From contig NZ_MWXA01000003.1 in NCBI RefSeq assembly GCF_002259795.1, forward strand, positions 310,001 through 374,000: a stretch of 64,000 nucleotides of DNA, in the 5' to 3' direction. A program made the position numbers and the translations under genes. This stretch comes from Bifidobacterium aquikefiri. GTDB lineage: Bacteria; Actinomycetota; Actinomycetes; Actinomycetales; Bifidobacteriaceae. Positions 19,501 through 27,656 of this stretch are shown here, in pieces (the stretch's first letter is position 1; each line of letters begins with the position of its first letter). The notes under the pieces are model-generated. The model was not told where the DNA came from. It saw nothing but the letters and a program-made list of their open reading frames with translations, and did not search any database.

Positions 19501-19723
19501 CGAGCTTGTTTCGTATCGTACTGCTGGCACGCCGCTCGTGTATGTGAGTCAGGATGGGCATACGGTGGTGGTGGCTGATCCGCCGGTGGGTCTTGCGAGT
19601 TTGCCCTACACGGGTGGGGTGGGCATCGCGCTCCTTCTGCTGTTCGCGGGCGCGGTTGCTATGCTTGCGATCCGACCGTATTATCTGGCTCACTGCGCCG
19701 AGGCCACTGCCAACATTATCTGA
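16568..19723 (+). CDS. LPXTG-anchored fimbrial-type surface protein, likely phase-variable
   Basis: A 1,051-residue secreted, wall-anchored protein. The signal peptide has an Arg-rich n-region and the hydrophobic core VAVSALLLSVVVLLSGLLAV (about residues 36-55). Much of the middle is unassigned. Residues about 690-870 resemble an isopeptide-forming fimbrillin domain (SKRVVNNGL start, SNLNEATLTRS end). Residues about 876-1005 resemble a SpaA/Cna-B fold (KVAMDDATSPLADAGF, FEEMAAPSGYFKVPG). The sortase signal LPYTG is at 19601-19615, followed by a membrane segment. GGAG lies five bases ahead of ATG 16568. Ten G at 16664-16673 encode Gly-Gly-Gly just before the signal core, and this length keeps the frame open. 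No sortase gene is nearby. The coding strand is strongly G+T-rich, unlike the neighbours, suggesting acquisition. Confidence 0.85.
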   Translation: MLVSRLFGSVAGRLARRCSGRSTAALLPSARRGGGVAVSALLLSVVVLLSGLLAVSPAERATADEPAGYGPDGYFSTLSAGATPVIDADAATPGVAKDGWANTRRIVFGKSGVLSQHSPLTGTASVSGGYKTLAKGPVESVANANSFSDREGDSNIVKSATTSVAADEALLWADNVVTVGFAFSTVTAYTCPGGYTCNSFDSTGYKSQLALVSDVAGATNYSSFEQGLLRVALVEGVCTAQATQGCNSGSYTQQTNSVNDYMVFPLSVGDLNQYAGATNGWLDNVPDSNLACPSNTCANGVSGSWLRTARWNIAGPVFNVQSKGIPFTWDSYESDQGLRPAFRLGLDGLLLSAHSGDQSQVLNAPNSAQPDSLRLTFVDEGKRVSLSKKPYLAESGGVWRVTDLEGVADLEAPSGLGWKIVDPEDDSGVVVASGRTNYDAAAGSDGNMVVPCATLVSGREYDFYAWGQQDGSDSVGWSNRATEPVRGVVTKNAAGTCALKIASPPSYGIEVSGVSSGGLMAYRIGDYDETVFDQTGALQSVRLATPADPVKASVLAAAVAAGGSGVDVDNPVGWVAARWLGYPSDPLSGDTSSASSPYAGSLQLFAQGLAANTGGLSVAGSLPAGTFSSGGTFVLSVSGPGLYLIVDSSGASLPIIVGSKAFNEGVGEDGLMVDFPDAGVHGKPQLGRAVLKTSVVGVSKRVVNNGLQGFDMGASVEYEVALTVPDLVGFSGVTYDAYEFEIDDVATNGLTLPAAGSVRVLMDVDPDSGVASPDVDVTGRLSSSSIVVADKSLTVSGLKALFATDSGGHVANRATVPAGSLVRVRYEATVNVDALVSMPGGGGVHSNLNEATLTRSMAAGGTEGLTVSADVYTFGVDVVKVAMDDATSPLADAGFVVKRHGVALSFVDLGGGVYRKAVPSDVLVTTTLVTGGDGRLALRGVAAGGLVFEEMAAPSGYFKVPGFTVETVPVWNVDASGIELVSYRTAGTPLVYVSQDGHTVVVADPPVGLASLPYTGGVGIALLLLFAGAVAMLAIRPYYLAHCAEATANII
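16664..16673 (+). repeat. Homopolymeric tract of ten G inside the signal-peptide coding region
   Basis: Ten consecutive G lie 96 bases after the chosen start codon. With ten the frame is open for 1,051 codons. With nine, the next codon read would be TAG at 16674. With eleven, translation would end at TGA 16741-16743. This is the classical layout of a slipped-strand ON/OFF switch. Confidence 0.85.
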
Positions 19724-19734
19724 AGGCGTCCCCC

Positions 19735-19797
19735 GTCATCTCGAGCGTTCTTTCCTTGTCATCTCTCGACTACGGCTTCGCCTCCGCTCGAGATGAC
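19735..19797. repeat. Composite palindromic repeat, copy 3
   Basis: A half copy, GTCATCTCGAGCG at 19735-19747, is followed by a full copy at 19758-19797 that starts GTCATCTCTCGA and ends CGCTCGAGATGAC. The first half and the last 13 bases are perfect inverted repeats, flanked by C-rich and G-rich runs. It lies 12 bases after the surface-protein stop and probably forms the transcript-end hairpin. Confidence 0.8.
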
Positions 19798-19952
19798 AGG
19801 GGGAGGAAGGACGCTGGACTGAATTGTCCGTGACTTCGTGCATAATGAGAAAGTTGCTCTGAGCTCTATCGGCTCAGCAAGAAATACAGGTAAGTTGCGG
19901 GAGGAACCTGATCGTTCCGTCAGAACCGCTTTACAGAAAGAAGAACCGGAAT

Positions 19953-20384
19953 ATGGCTCCTAAGAAGAAAGTCTCTGCGCTTATCAAGCTCGAGATTCAG
20001 GCCGGCAAAGCCAATCCTGCTCCACCGCTGGGCCCAGCACTGGGTTCACATGGTGTGAACATCATGGACTTCTGCAAGGCATACAACGATGCCACCAAAG
20101 ACAAGATGGGTCAGGTTGTTCCTGTCGAAATCACCGTCTTCGAGGATCGTACCTTCACCTTCGTGCTCAAGACCCCACCGGCTGCTGACTTGCTTCGCAA
20201 GGCTGCAGGTGTTGACAAAGGCGCTGCAAATCCTTTGACGACCAAGGTCGGCTCGGTTACCAAGGCACAGGTTCGCGAAATTGCAGAAACCAAGATGGCT
20301 GATCTCTCGGCTCGCGATGTTGAAGCTGGAATGAAGATCATTGAAGGTTCCGCACGCTCAATGGGCATCACGGTCACCGACTGA
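19953..20384 (+). CDS. rplK: 50S ribosomal protein L11
   Basis: L11 forms the GTPase-associated centre with 23S rRNA. The 143-residue protein has the N-terminal [22 protein letters not shown] proline-rich switch and the C-terminal RNA-binding domain ([26 protein letters not shown]). A purine-rich AGAAAGAAG precedes ATG 19953. rplA follows after 63 bases. CATAAT at 19841-19846 might be the -10 of its promoter, but no good -35 is seen. Confidence 0.97.
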   Translation: MAPKKKVSALIKLEIQAGKANPAPPLGPALGSHGVNIMDFCKAYNDATKDKMGQVVPVEITVFEDRTFTFVLKTPPAADLLRKAAGVDKGAANPLTTKVGSVTKAQVREIAETKMADLSARDVEAGMKIIEGSARSMGITVTD

Positions 20385-20447
20385 AACATTCGTTTAAGCG
20401 GTAGGGCCGCGCTAGCCCGCACCGCGACTGCTGAATAGGAGAAGCAG

Positions 20448-21140
20448 ATGGCAAAGCGTTCTAAAAAATACCGCGAGGCGGCCGAAAAGGTCGATCGCAA
20501 TAATCTCTACACTGCCAACGAGGCAATTGCTCTGCTGAAGAGCCTGCCAAAGCGCGGCTTTGACGAGACCGTCGAGGCTGTGTACCGTCTCAGCGTCGAT
20601 CCCCGCAAGGCCGACCAGTTGGTTCGTGGAACCGTTAACCTTCCTCATGGAACCGGCAAGACCGCCAAGGTCATCGTTTTCGCTCGTGGCCCTCAGGCCA
20701 CTGCAGCAACCGAAGCTGGAGCCGATGAAGTTGGGGATGACGAGCTGATCGCCAAGGTTTCCGATGGATACCTCGATTTCGATGCAGTTGTTGCAACCCC
20801 AGACATGATGGGCAAGGTCGGTCGTCTCGGTCGTGTGCTCGGACCTCGTGGTCTGATGCCAAACCCAAAGACTGGTACCGTCACCATGGATGTAGCCAAG
20901 GCTGTTTCCGACATCAAGGGCGGCAAGATTGAGTTCCGTGTTGACAAGCACGGCAACCTGAGCTTCCTGGTTGGCAAGCTTTCCTTCGCCGAAGGCGATT
21001 TGGACGAGAACTTCAAGGCCGTTGCCGATGAAGTCAAGCGCCTGAAGCCAAGCACTGTCAAGGGTCGCTACATCACCAAGGCCACCATAACCTCAACGAT
21101 GGGCCCAGGAATTCCTCTGGATCCAGCAATCCTGTCGTGA
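20448..21140 (+). CDS. rplA: 50S ribosomal protein L1
   Basis: L1 forms the mobile L1 stalk near the E site and in many bacteria represses its own operon by binding the rplK leader. The 230-residue length is normal. Key motifs are the N-terminal [29 protein letters not shown], and [22 protein letters not shown] lies just ahead of ATG 20448. A strong hairpin follows about 30 bases after the stop. Confidence 0.97.
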   Translation: MAKRSKKYREAAEKVDRNNLYTANEAIALLKSLPKRGFDETVEAVYRLSVDPRKADQLVRGTVNLPHGTGKTAKVIVFARGPQATAATEAGADEVGDDELIAKVSDGYLDFDAVVATPDMMGKVGRLGRVLGPRGLMPNPKTGTVTMDVAKAVSDIKGGKIEFRVDKHGNLSFLVGKLSFAEGDLDENFKAVADEVKRLKPSTVKGRYITKATITSTMGPGIPLDPAILS

Positions 21141-21172
21141 TAGGCAGCAATTCGTAAACAGTATTCGTAACT

Positions 21173-21204
21173 CTGATGCTCAGCGCCAATCCGCTGGGCA
21201 TCAG
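21173..21204 (+). terminator. Hairpin ending the rplK-rplA transcript
   Basis: CTGATGCTCAGCG at 21173-21185 pairs with CGCTGGGCATCAG at 21192-21204 (thirteen pairs, one G-U) around a six-base loop. The tail TGTGTT is a weak U run. Confidence 0.6.
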
Positions 21205-21452
21205 TGTGTTACGGGTCTGATACAGCGCGGACATTCCTTGGAAGAGGCCCTTGATACTTGTTATGAGTTGCACTTTCGCGGGAAGTGTGCTGAGCTCATT
21301 GGTTGTCGTCTGATTGTGCTGTGCTTGCCCATCAACGGACACGTAAAGTGCAAGCGGTATGTCAACATCCCCACAAGAAATATGCAAAACCTTGAAGCCT
21401 TAGCCCCACCATGCTGGATGCTTCGCTTATTGTGAACTCTTCAAAGTATAGA

Positions 21453-21474
21453 GGCCCTCAACAGGGCCATTTTT
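21453..21474 (+). terminator. Terminator-like hairpin
   Basis: GGCCCT at 21453-21458 and AGGGCC at 21463-21468 form a tight stem with a four-base loop, followed by ATTTTT. It is oriented for plus-strand transcripts. No gene immediately upstream explains it, so it may be a second stop for rplK-rplA. Confidence 0.6.
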
Positions 21475-21576
21475 CGCCCACAATGGTGTGATATCGGTCC
21501 GCTGAAGGCTTGTCTACTTTTCCAAGTTCACAATTAACGCTCTCACACCAATCGGTCTTCGAAAGAGGCAGTGTAT

Positions 21577-23127
21577 TTACTCTTGAGAGGTGTGTGAGGT
21601 GTCAGCGTTGCGCGCGTCCATGATAAGGCCGATCTTTACGGCGGTGAGCAGGACATAGGCCTCGCGAGGATTCATCGGATCCCAACCGGTGATTTCGATG
21701 GAGCGCTTGAGGCGATAGCGCACGGTGTTGGGGTGCACATTGAGTTCGCGAGCTGTGATCTCAAGCGAACTCCCTGAAAGCAGGAATGTCTGTAAGGTGT
21801 TGAGCAAGGGATTCTCAAGATCGTCGCCACGCAGGGTCTTGTAGATGCTGGTATACAGTTCATCTCTGGCTTCATCATCGCCGAAGAGCGCGCGTTCGGG
21901 CAATGCATCATCGGCGCGCAATGGGCGCGGAATGCCATGTGCCATATCCATGCGGACAAGTGCCGGCGTGGCTGCAACGGTATTCAGTGAAGCTCTGATG
22001 GTCTGCGATGCACCTTCGATATGGGAGCGAAGCGGTCCCAGGCATACTGGACTGTCATCGAAATAACGAAGCAGCGGTTCGCAGAGTTCTTCCGGTGATC
22101 CATGGCCTCGAGGATCGATGAGTGTAATGAGCATTTCGTTATGGCTTGACATCATGCATTCCGCGCCATGACCTCGAATCAGGCTGCGCATGCGCCGCTG
22201 CGTGATGCCGGAACCCATCTCGGTGGTATCGGCCAGTCGTCCGATTATGGCGAAACAGTGGTAGTCCACAGGCCAGCCCAGCATACTCATGCGAGCCACG
22301 ACCTGATGATCAATTACGCCATCGATCAGATCCTCGATCGTGAGCGTTTCTATGCGAGCGTCCCAATCGCCACGCGCCTCGGCGGATGTTGCGTAGACCG
22401 ATGCTGCAGAGAAGGCAACTTCCCGGGCGTAATAGAGCATGCCATTGCGAATTTCCTGTTCATTGCCTTTCTCGGCGAAGTCTTCGACATTGCGCTCAAG
22501 AATATCGACGATGAAACGCGTCACCTCCAGTGCCTGATGCAGGCTGATTGCCTTGGTGAATTCGAGTGGCGCGACAAAGAAGATGTGATCGGTCGATGGC
22601 CGTGGTCCGGTTGCTGAATCAGGAGATTTACGGTATTGCGTCATCCAGGCAATGAAATCCGCGACAGCCGTTCTGATGATCAGCGTCAGAAGATTCTTGT
22701 CGGTAGCGCTCAGATTCTTGTACCAGTCCAGATCATGATCGAGGTGACCTAAAGCTTTGCTGAGTGCCTGTTCAACGTCTTTGGGCAACTTGGGCCGTGC
22801 ATCATGCTTCGTTTTGAGCCGGAGGCCATTGGCTGCCTCTTCAGCCTTCTGTGCATCATCTGCAACGGTGACGGCATTCATACCGGGAAACGGCGTGTCC
22901 TCGGTCTGTTGCATTGCTGCGGTATCAACGTCCGTGCGCTTGCCCCCGGCCGCGGTGCCCTTGACGCTGATACTCGCTGAACTCGAGGATTTCTTCGATC
23001 TGTGCGCGTCATCCTCAGCACTGCGCTGCCCCGATTTACGCAAGTCGGGGTTGAACAGTGCAGCGGCGTCGCGAGCGACCTTCGCCAAGGCATTTCCGCC
23101 GGAATGTGATGATTTTGGCCTACTCAT
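21577..23127 (-). CDS. PucR-type transcriptional regulator
   Basis: A 516-residue cytosolic regulator. The first 120 residues are polar and poorly conserved. The middle part (about 130-420) resembles the sugar-diacid/PucR regulator core. The C-terminus has the PucR helix-turn-helix: ARELNVHPNTVRYRLKRSIEITGW near residue 465, followed by a helical segment. Proteins of this build activate or repress catabolic or lipid genes in Actinobacteria; the Streptomyces fatty-acid regulator FasR is PucR-like, and fas lies 9 kb away, but a link is only a guess. It is last on the minus strand behind the membrane protein gene, 110 bases away. No Shine-Dalgarno is obvious before ATG 23127. Confidence 0.8.
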   Translation of the reverse strand: MSRPKSSHSGGNALAKVARDAAALFNPDLRKSGQRSAEDDAHRSKKSSSSASISVKGTAAGGKRTDVDTAAMQQTEDTPFPGMNAVTVADDAQKAEEAANGLRLKTKHDARPKLPKDVEQALSKALGHLDHDLDWYKNLSATDKNLLTLIIRTAVADFIAWMTQYRKSPDSATGPRPSTDHIFFVAPLEFTKAISLHQALEVTRFIVDILERNVEDFAEKGNEQEIRNGMLYYAREVAFSAASVYATSAEARGDWDARIETLTIEDLIDGVIDHQVVARMSMLGWPVDYHCFAIIGRLADTTEMGSGITQRRMRSLIRGHGAECMMSSHNEMLITLIDPRGHGSPEELCEPLLRYFDDSPVCLGPLRSHIEGASQTIRASLNTVAATPALVRMDMAHGIPRPLRADDALPERALFGDDEARDELYTSIYKTLRGDDLENPLLNTLQTFLLSGSSLEITARELNVHPNTVRYRLKRSIEITGWDPMNPREAYVLLTAVKIGLIMDARNADTSHTSQE

Positions 23128-23237
23128 AGTGCCCAGCTTAGCGAGTTTGGCTGATGCGCAAAGCTGTTTCGGTGGTTTTCACACCAAGTCTGTCATCTCG
23201 CGCAGTCGTCAGCAGGTGAGAACTTGCACCGCCTTGC

Positions 23238-25283
23238 CTAAGTTGCTAACTCCTGTGTGTCTTTCACAAAGGCAAGCGCCAGGAAGCCGAAGACAAAGAC
23301 CAGGGGAAGAATATGACGGTCATAATTATTGGCCGGGGCAAATACCATCACGCCCATCAGCACCAGCAGCGTGGTGTGGTATGAGAGAGCGCGGAATCGT
23401 TTGAGTGCGAATTCAATACAGATGAGCAGCAGTGAGAGCACCAGCCAGAAGTTTCCATTGGTCAGCCAGCCAAGTACCGGAGTTCTGCCCCATGCAAAGG
23501 CGAAACCGGCGACCTTGTCGCGCCACACGTGCAACCAATTCTTGATCCATGTGCTTGAATCCTGAACATATCCGTTGTTGACGTAGTAGTTCATCGAAAC
23601 ATAGGGCACATCTGTCACATCGAAGTATCCGTAGCATTCCGCCATGAAGGCATCAATGTACAGCACAGGATTCTTCAAGCCGATGGAGAGCCATGCACTG
23701 TTGAACTGGGTCATATCCGCTGCAGTGACCGTTCGCCATTTGTATACGGTGAGCTTGTCTTCTCCGCCAGATGATTTCACCGGATCGGCATCGTTCGGGT
23801 TGTATCGCAAGGCCATGGTGTCAAGATCCAGGATGGGTTCGAGCTGCCTGCGCGCCTGAGCAGGAATGTTTGCAGGGTCCCGTTCAGCAACGCGGGCGAT
23901 CTGTTGCAATTGAATGCCTTTGGCTTCGATGGGATCGCCCTGAATCACAGCACCGGCAGCGATGAGACTCATCAGCAATCCTTCAAATGCAATGACGGGA
24001 ATCAACATGCAGAGCACGTAACTCCTCCAATGCCTGCGGTCGGAAAGAAGCGAGAGAATGAGCTGAACAACAATGATATACACGCCATATTTCACTGTTC
24101 CAAGCATCAGGAGTGAGCTGGCTGCCAATTCAATCTTGAGAGAACGAGGTATTCGTACAGTTGGCGATGACGAGTCGTCGCTGTGAGAAACGGTGGTATT
24201 GAAATCTTTGCCGTGCAGTGTATGGCGTAATGGATTCCTGCGATAGAGAGTATAGAGGATGCCAATCCACCATACGAAGGAATATGCGAATGCGGGTGAC
24301 TTGGTTATTGAGATTGTGCTGAAAACGCTGATTGGCGTCAGCAGGAAGAGCGCGATGATGGCAAGACGCGGACCTGCCGACGCATACAATCGCGATGACC
24401 CGTATGCAAATGTGTCCTTCATTCCCTTATGCGGTTGCGCCTGTGCCTGTGTCTGTGTGCTGGCTTGTCGTACTCCATAATTAAAGAATCGATTCGCCGT
24501 TGAGGAACAGCAGAATGCTGCGAAGAGCATTTGCAGTCCTGCTAGAGCAACGATTCCGGCATCGTCTGATCCACTCAGCTTGCGAAATGCTGCAACAACG
24601 GCGCCGTAGAACAGGGTGAGCAAATAATTGTGTTGATCGGTGAGATAGGTCGGATTCTTTGGCCACAGGTAGTGTGCCGTCGGATAGATATCCATTTGCG
24701 TGAAGCCATCAAGATAGGGCAACTTCATGCCGCGCAGATTCGCCCACCAGAGATTGAATTCATTGATTTGCGAATGGATGTCAGCGCCATACGCTGCGAG
24801 TAAGGTCACATAGGCCCACAGCCAGCCGATTGCGAAAACGAGGAAGAGACGTCGGCGGCTTGATGTCAGGCGCATGATCCATGGTGCAAGCCTTGACCAT
24901 CCTCGTGATATGGCATGAAGCATTATGCGAATTGAACGATGACGGAGTAGATGACGGAGTAATAGTGCCCGCAGCCGTGATATCGGTGTTGAGCGGAAAG
25001 AGGAGTGGCCTTCGGCTGCCACGCTGGAACGATTCGCGTCGCCTTGACATGCGCGAGTCCAGTGAACAGCAACGATGATGATCCCTAAGGTTACGCCAAA
25101 GGCTGTGATGAAAATCAGAGCATTCGTCCACGAATATGATGCGATTGAAGCATTTGCCCTGTAGATTGGCCCCACTGAGGTGCACAGTGCAATCCACATG
25201 CAGACCAGCGTTATGCAAACCCAGCGGAGGGTGCTCAGAATGGAACGAGAATGTGATTTTAAATCATGGTGTGAGTTACTCAT
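23238..25283 (-). CDS. Large polytopic membrane protein, possibly a GT-C glycosyltransferase
   Basis: A 681-residue protein with about a dozen hydrophobic segments. After the first segments comes an aspartate-containing loop (AYGADIHSQINEFNLWWANLRG), and later DQHNYLLTLFYGA. Such acidic first-loop motifs occur in GT-C glycosyltransferases, which use lipid-linked sugars outside the membrane, and the whole resembles the uncharacterised DUF6020 proteins of Gram-positive bacteria. A long, mostly extracytoplasmic segment at about 450-600 precedes the last membrane helices (FWLVLSLLLICIEFALK). The frame opens at 25370, but ATG 25283 is preferred: it avoids overlap with the upstream ecfT gene, which ends at 25333. 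Function is not proven. Confidence 0.65.
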   Translation of the reverse strand: MSNSHHDLKSHSRSILSTLRWVCITLVCMWIALCTSVGPIYRANASIASYSWTNALIFITAFGVTLGIIIVAVHWTRACQGDANRSSVAAEGHSSFRSTPISRLRALLLRHLLRHRSIRIMLHAISRGWSRLAPWIMRLTSSRRRLFLVFAIGWLWAYVTLLAAYGADIHSQINEFNLWWANLRGMKLPYLDGFTQMDIYPTAHYLWPKNPTYLTDQHNYLLTLFYGAVVAAFRKLSGSDDAGIVALAGLQMLFAAFCCSSTANRFFNYGVRQASTQTQAQAQPHKGMKDTFAYGSSRLYASAGPRLAIIALFLLTPISVFSTISITKSPAFAYSFVWWIGILYTLYRRNPLRHTLHGKDFNTTVSHSDDSSSPTVRIPRSLKIELAASSLLMLGTVKYGVYIIVVQLILSLLSDRRHWRSYVLCMLIPVIAFEGLLMSLIAAGAVIQGDPIEAKGIQLQQIARVAERDPANIPAQARRQLEPILDLDTMALRYNPNDADPVKSSGGEDKLTVYKWRTVTAADMTQFNSAWLSIGLKNPVLYIDAFMAECYGYFDVTDVPYVSMNYYVNNGYVQDSSTWIKNWLHVWRDKVAGFAFAWGRTPVLGWLTNGNFWLVLSLLLICIEFALKRFRALSYHTTLLVLMGVMVFAPANNYDRHILPLVFVFGFLALAFVKDTQELAT

Positions 25284-25332
25284 CGTCCACGATTGTAGTA
25301 CCTGGCCTGACTGCAGAGTCCTGCGCTCAGCA

Positions 25333-25938
25333 TTAGATTCCTCTGGCATCCAACGAATCGGCAAGTTCATCGGCTTGCTTAAGCACCAGCACCATCAGAG
25401 GAACTGCCCATGCCTGAATTCCGAGGAGTATTCCGGTATGCACACCTCGGGCCTGACTCGCTTCATGGACGGTTTTCATTGATGCCGAGATAATGGGAAT
25501 CACACTGATTCCCAAGGAAACTGCAATGCCTATGCGGTCGGTATCCACACCAAAACGCTGAAATGGGTGCAGCATTCGCACTACATTTGCGAAAATCTCG
25601 GAAAGTGGCGTGGTTAGCGTTATCAATGCGGCGAACAGCACTATTGCGGTGATGCGCAAGGTGATGACGGCCGTCTCCTGCATTGGCTTGAACCAGACCT
25701 GAGCCACGAAGGTGAATGTGATAATCCAGCGAGAGGTCCACAACTGCCTGAAACATATGCGTAAGCCGAGTTCGCTGAAGCAATAGAGCAGCACGCATGC
25801 CGTTGCCAGCAATCCCGTGATCCATACCGGCAGATCAGGGTAGGCGAGGACTGCACCGGTGGCGAAAAGCGCAAGAAGTTTCCAACCGGCGGGGCAGCGG
25901 TGCAGAAGACTGTGGCCGGGAACATACATGGCGATCAT
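25333..25938 (-). CDS. ECF transporter transmembrane subunit EcfT (BioN-like)
   Basis: The scaffold membrane subunit of an energy-coupling-factor vitamin importer, linking the ATPase to the substrate-binding S component. The 201 residues give about five membrane helices. The two Ala-Arg-Gly coupling motifs of the family are present as EASQARGVH near residue 160 and DSLDARGI at the very C-terminus. Its start overlaps the stop of the upstream ATPase gene by four bases (ATGA), a translationally coupled pair. With bioY 920 bases upstream on the same strand, biotin is the likely cargo. Confidence 0.85.
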   Translation of the reverse strand: MIAMYVPGHSLLHRCPAGWKLLALFATGAVLAYPDLPVWITGLLATACVLLYCFSELGLRICFRQLWTSRWIITFTFVAQVWFKPMQETAVITLRITAIVLFAALITLTTPLSEIFANVVRMLHPFQRFGVDTDRIGIAVSLGISVIPIISASMKTVHEASQARGVHTGILLGIQAWAVPLMVLVLKQADELADSLDARGI

Positions 25939-26693
25939 GCGCTGTAACCCAGCCCTGTGCTCGGTATGCTGGCACTGATTTGTGAGCAGTATCTTCGATA
26001 ATCTTCAATCACCTTGCCGCTTTCTGCGATTTCGACAATCTGACCGTCGTGGAAATGCATGGCAAGCTCACAATGGGAGGCGAGCTCAAGATCATGTGTG
26101 GCAATGATTACCGGCCGGCTGTGGTTGCCGAGCAAAACGTGTGATATGCGCTCTGCGTTGGGAAGGTCGAGCATGGTCGTCGGTTCATCGGCGAGCAGTA
26201 ATTGCGGGTCTCGTATCAGAATTCCTGCCAATGCGAGCATTTGCTTCTGTCCGCCAGACAGCGAATGCGCCGGCTGATTGGCGAATTGCGAGAGATGAAA
26301 ATCTGCGAGCTGCTCTTTCACTCGTTCGGTCTTCTCTTGCTTGCTCATCACTGCACCATGCAGTGAAAAGGCCACATCTTCGGCAACGGTTGGCATGATG
26401 ATCTGGGTATCGGGATTGGTAAATACGAAGCCGATTCTATGGTGGAGCTCCTTGGCTTTGCGCGATGGATCAAGTCCCAGCACCTGCAAATCTCCCGATG
26501 TTCTGCGTTCCAGACCGTCTATCAGGCGAAGGAAGGTCGATTTTCCCGATCCGTTCGTTCCCAGTATCGCAATGCTTTTTGCGCTCAGCTCGCACGAGAC
26601 ATTATTGAGAATCAATCGCTGGTTAATCGAATAGTTCAAGCGAGTGGTGTGAATATATATGTCATTTTGTTGGCTTTTGTGAGGAGTTGTCAT
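25935..26693 (-). CDS. ECF transporter ATPase EcfA (BioM-like)
   Basis: The ATP-hydrolysing subunit of the ECF importer, 252 residues. It shows Walker A GTNGSGKST near residue 37, the Q-loop, the ABC signature LSGGQKQ near 145, Walker B LLLADEPTT, and the switch histidine in IIATHDLE. It overlaps ecfT by four bases. GAAGG lies nine bases ahead of ATG 26693. Only one ATPase gene is present, which fits the dedicated BioMNY-type system rather than the shared EcfA1-EcfA2 type. The 163-base gap to bioY holds an 11-base inverted repeat (26736-26746 and 26822-26832). Confidence 0.87.
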   Translation of the reverse strand: MTTPHKSQQNDIYIHTTRLNYSINQRLILNNVSCELSAKSIAILGTNGSGKSTFLRLIDGLERRTSGDLQVLGLDPSRKAKELHHRIGFVFTNPDTQIIMPTVAEDVAFSLHGAVMSKQEKTERVKEQLADFHLSQFANQPAHSLSGGQKQMLALAGILIRDPQLLLADEPTTMLDLPNAERISHVLLGNHSRPVIIATHDLELASHCELAMHFHDGQIVEIAESGKVIEDYRRYCSQISASIPSTGLGYSA

Positions 26694-26856
26694 CGTAGCA
26701 TGCCTTCGTATTGAGTTTTGTTCGTGAGCACATTATTTTGTTGCCTGACTGTAAAATCAATACGTGAAAACGTTGAAACGACGGTGCGAAAATCGCTCAA
26801 TACCCGAGAAATTCTGAAAATAGGCAACAAAAAAATTATTCTCGAATGTTGAGTCG

Positions 26857-27423
26857 CTATTTCTGTGCGAAAGCCGCCGGATATGCCTTCCAGAGTGCAG
26901 AAGTGACGAGCGTTGCGACCACGATCTTCATGATATCGCCTGGAATGAAGACGAGTGCGCTATAGGCGGCGGTTCGTATCGGCTGATCGATGACGAGTGC
27001 TGTGACTGGAATGCCAAAGATATACGGAATCAGCATGCCGCCAACAAGACAGGCGAGAGCGGTTTTCCAAATGTTGAAACCTTTCCCACTATGCGAGATA
27101 AGACCGATAACGAATGCTCCAATGACGAATCCGAGCAGATACCCTGCAGTAGGACTGACGAAGAGTGCCAAACCGCCATTGCCGCCAAGAAGGGGCAGTC
27201 CGAGCGCAGTCAGTGCAAGCAGCAAAATAACCGACAATGCGCCAAGCCATGGTCCAAGAACGACTCCTGCCAGCATGACCGCCAGATTCTCCAGGCTGAT
27301 CGGAACGGGTCCAACTGCAATCCTGATGAAGCTCAATACGGAAATCAAAGCGGCGAATACTGCGACCTTTGCCAGGCTTCTGTTATCAAAAATACGTGTG
27401 TGTTCCTTTGCTGATGTATTCAA
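26857..27423 (-). CDS. bioY: Biotin-binding ECF S component BioY
   Basis: Membrane biotin-binding protein, 188 residues with six hydrophobic segments. The family signatures are the N-terminal AKVAVFAALISVLSFI, PVPISLENLAVMLAGVVLGPWLGALSV cut into helices, and the glycine-rich GLPLLGGNGGLALFVSPTAGYLLGF. The start is TTG 27423, with AGGAG eleven bases ahead; no ATG lies nearby in frame. It is divergent from birA and upstream of the EcfA and EcfT genes. Together these imply biotin import beside the enzymes that need biotin. Confidence 0.92.
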   Translation of the reverse strand: MNTSAKEHTRIFDNRSLAKVAVFAALISVLSFIRIAVGPVPISLENLAVMLAGVVLGPWLGALSVILLLALTALGLPLLGGNGGLALFVSPTAGYLLGFVIGAFVIGLISHSGKGFNIWKTALACLVGGMLIPYIFGIPVTALVIDQPIRTAAYSALVFIPGDIMKIVVATLVTSALWKAYPAAFAQK

Positions 27424-27656
27424 AATTCTTTGTTCTCCTGTTTCATGGATGCCTCGTGGAGTCCTGTGGCCACTTAGCGGATTACTGGCTCAACCGAGCC
27501 TTCCAGCTCTGGAAAACCAACATTTCCGCAGCTGATTGTTCATCATCCTAGATTTGGGCACTCTCTAGATTTTTGTGGAATCATACAAAATCCCGTCTCT
27601 CGATTTGTAGCCTCAGGACTGTTGCTACCCCATGGTCAGTTGATACGTTGGAAAAC

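Larger units (their letters stand above)
21141..21576. other. Gap after rplA with two hairpins
   Basis: 436 bases with no credible gene; the 65-codon open frame at 21238-21435 has no recognisable product. It holds the rplA hairpin at 21173-21204 and a second terminator-like hairpin at 21453-21474. The stretch between them looks like remnant or unassigned sequence. Confidence 0.5.

Noticed and set aside
17447-19693. A 748-codon open frame antisense to the surface-protein gene
   Set aside because: It is His-, Arg- and Thr-rich without domains, and arises from the skewed base use of the surface gene on the other strand.
21238-21435. A 65-codon frame after rplA
   Set aside because: There is no family and no clear start signal; the Cys- and Leu-rich content looks random.
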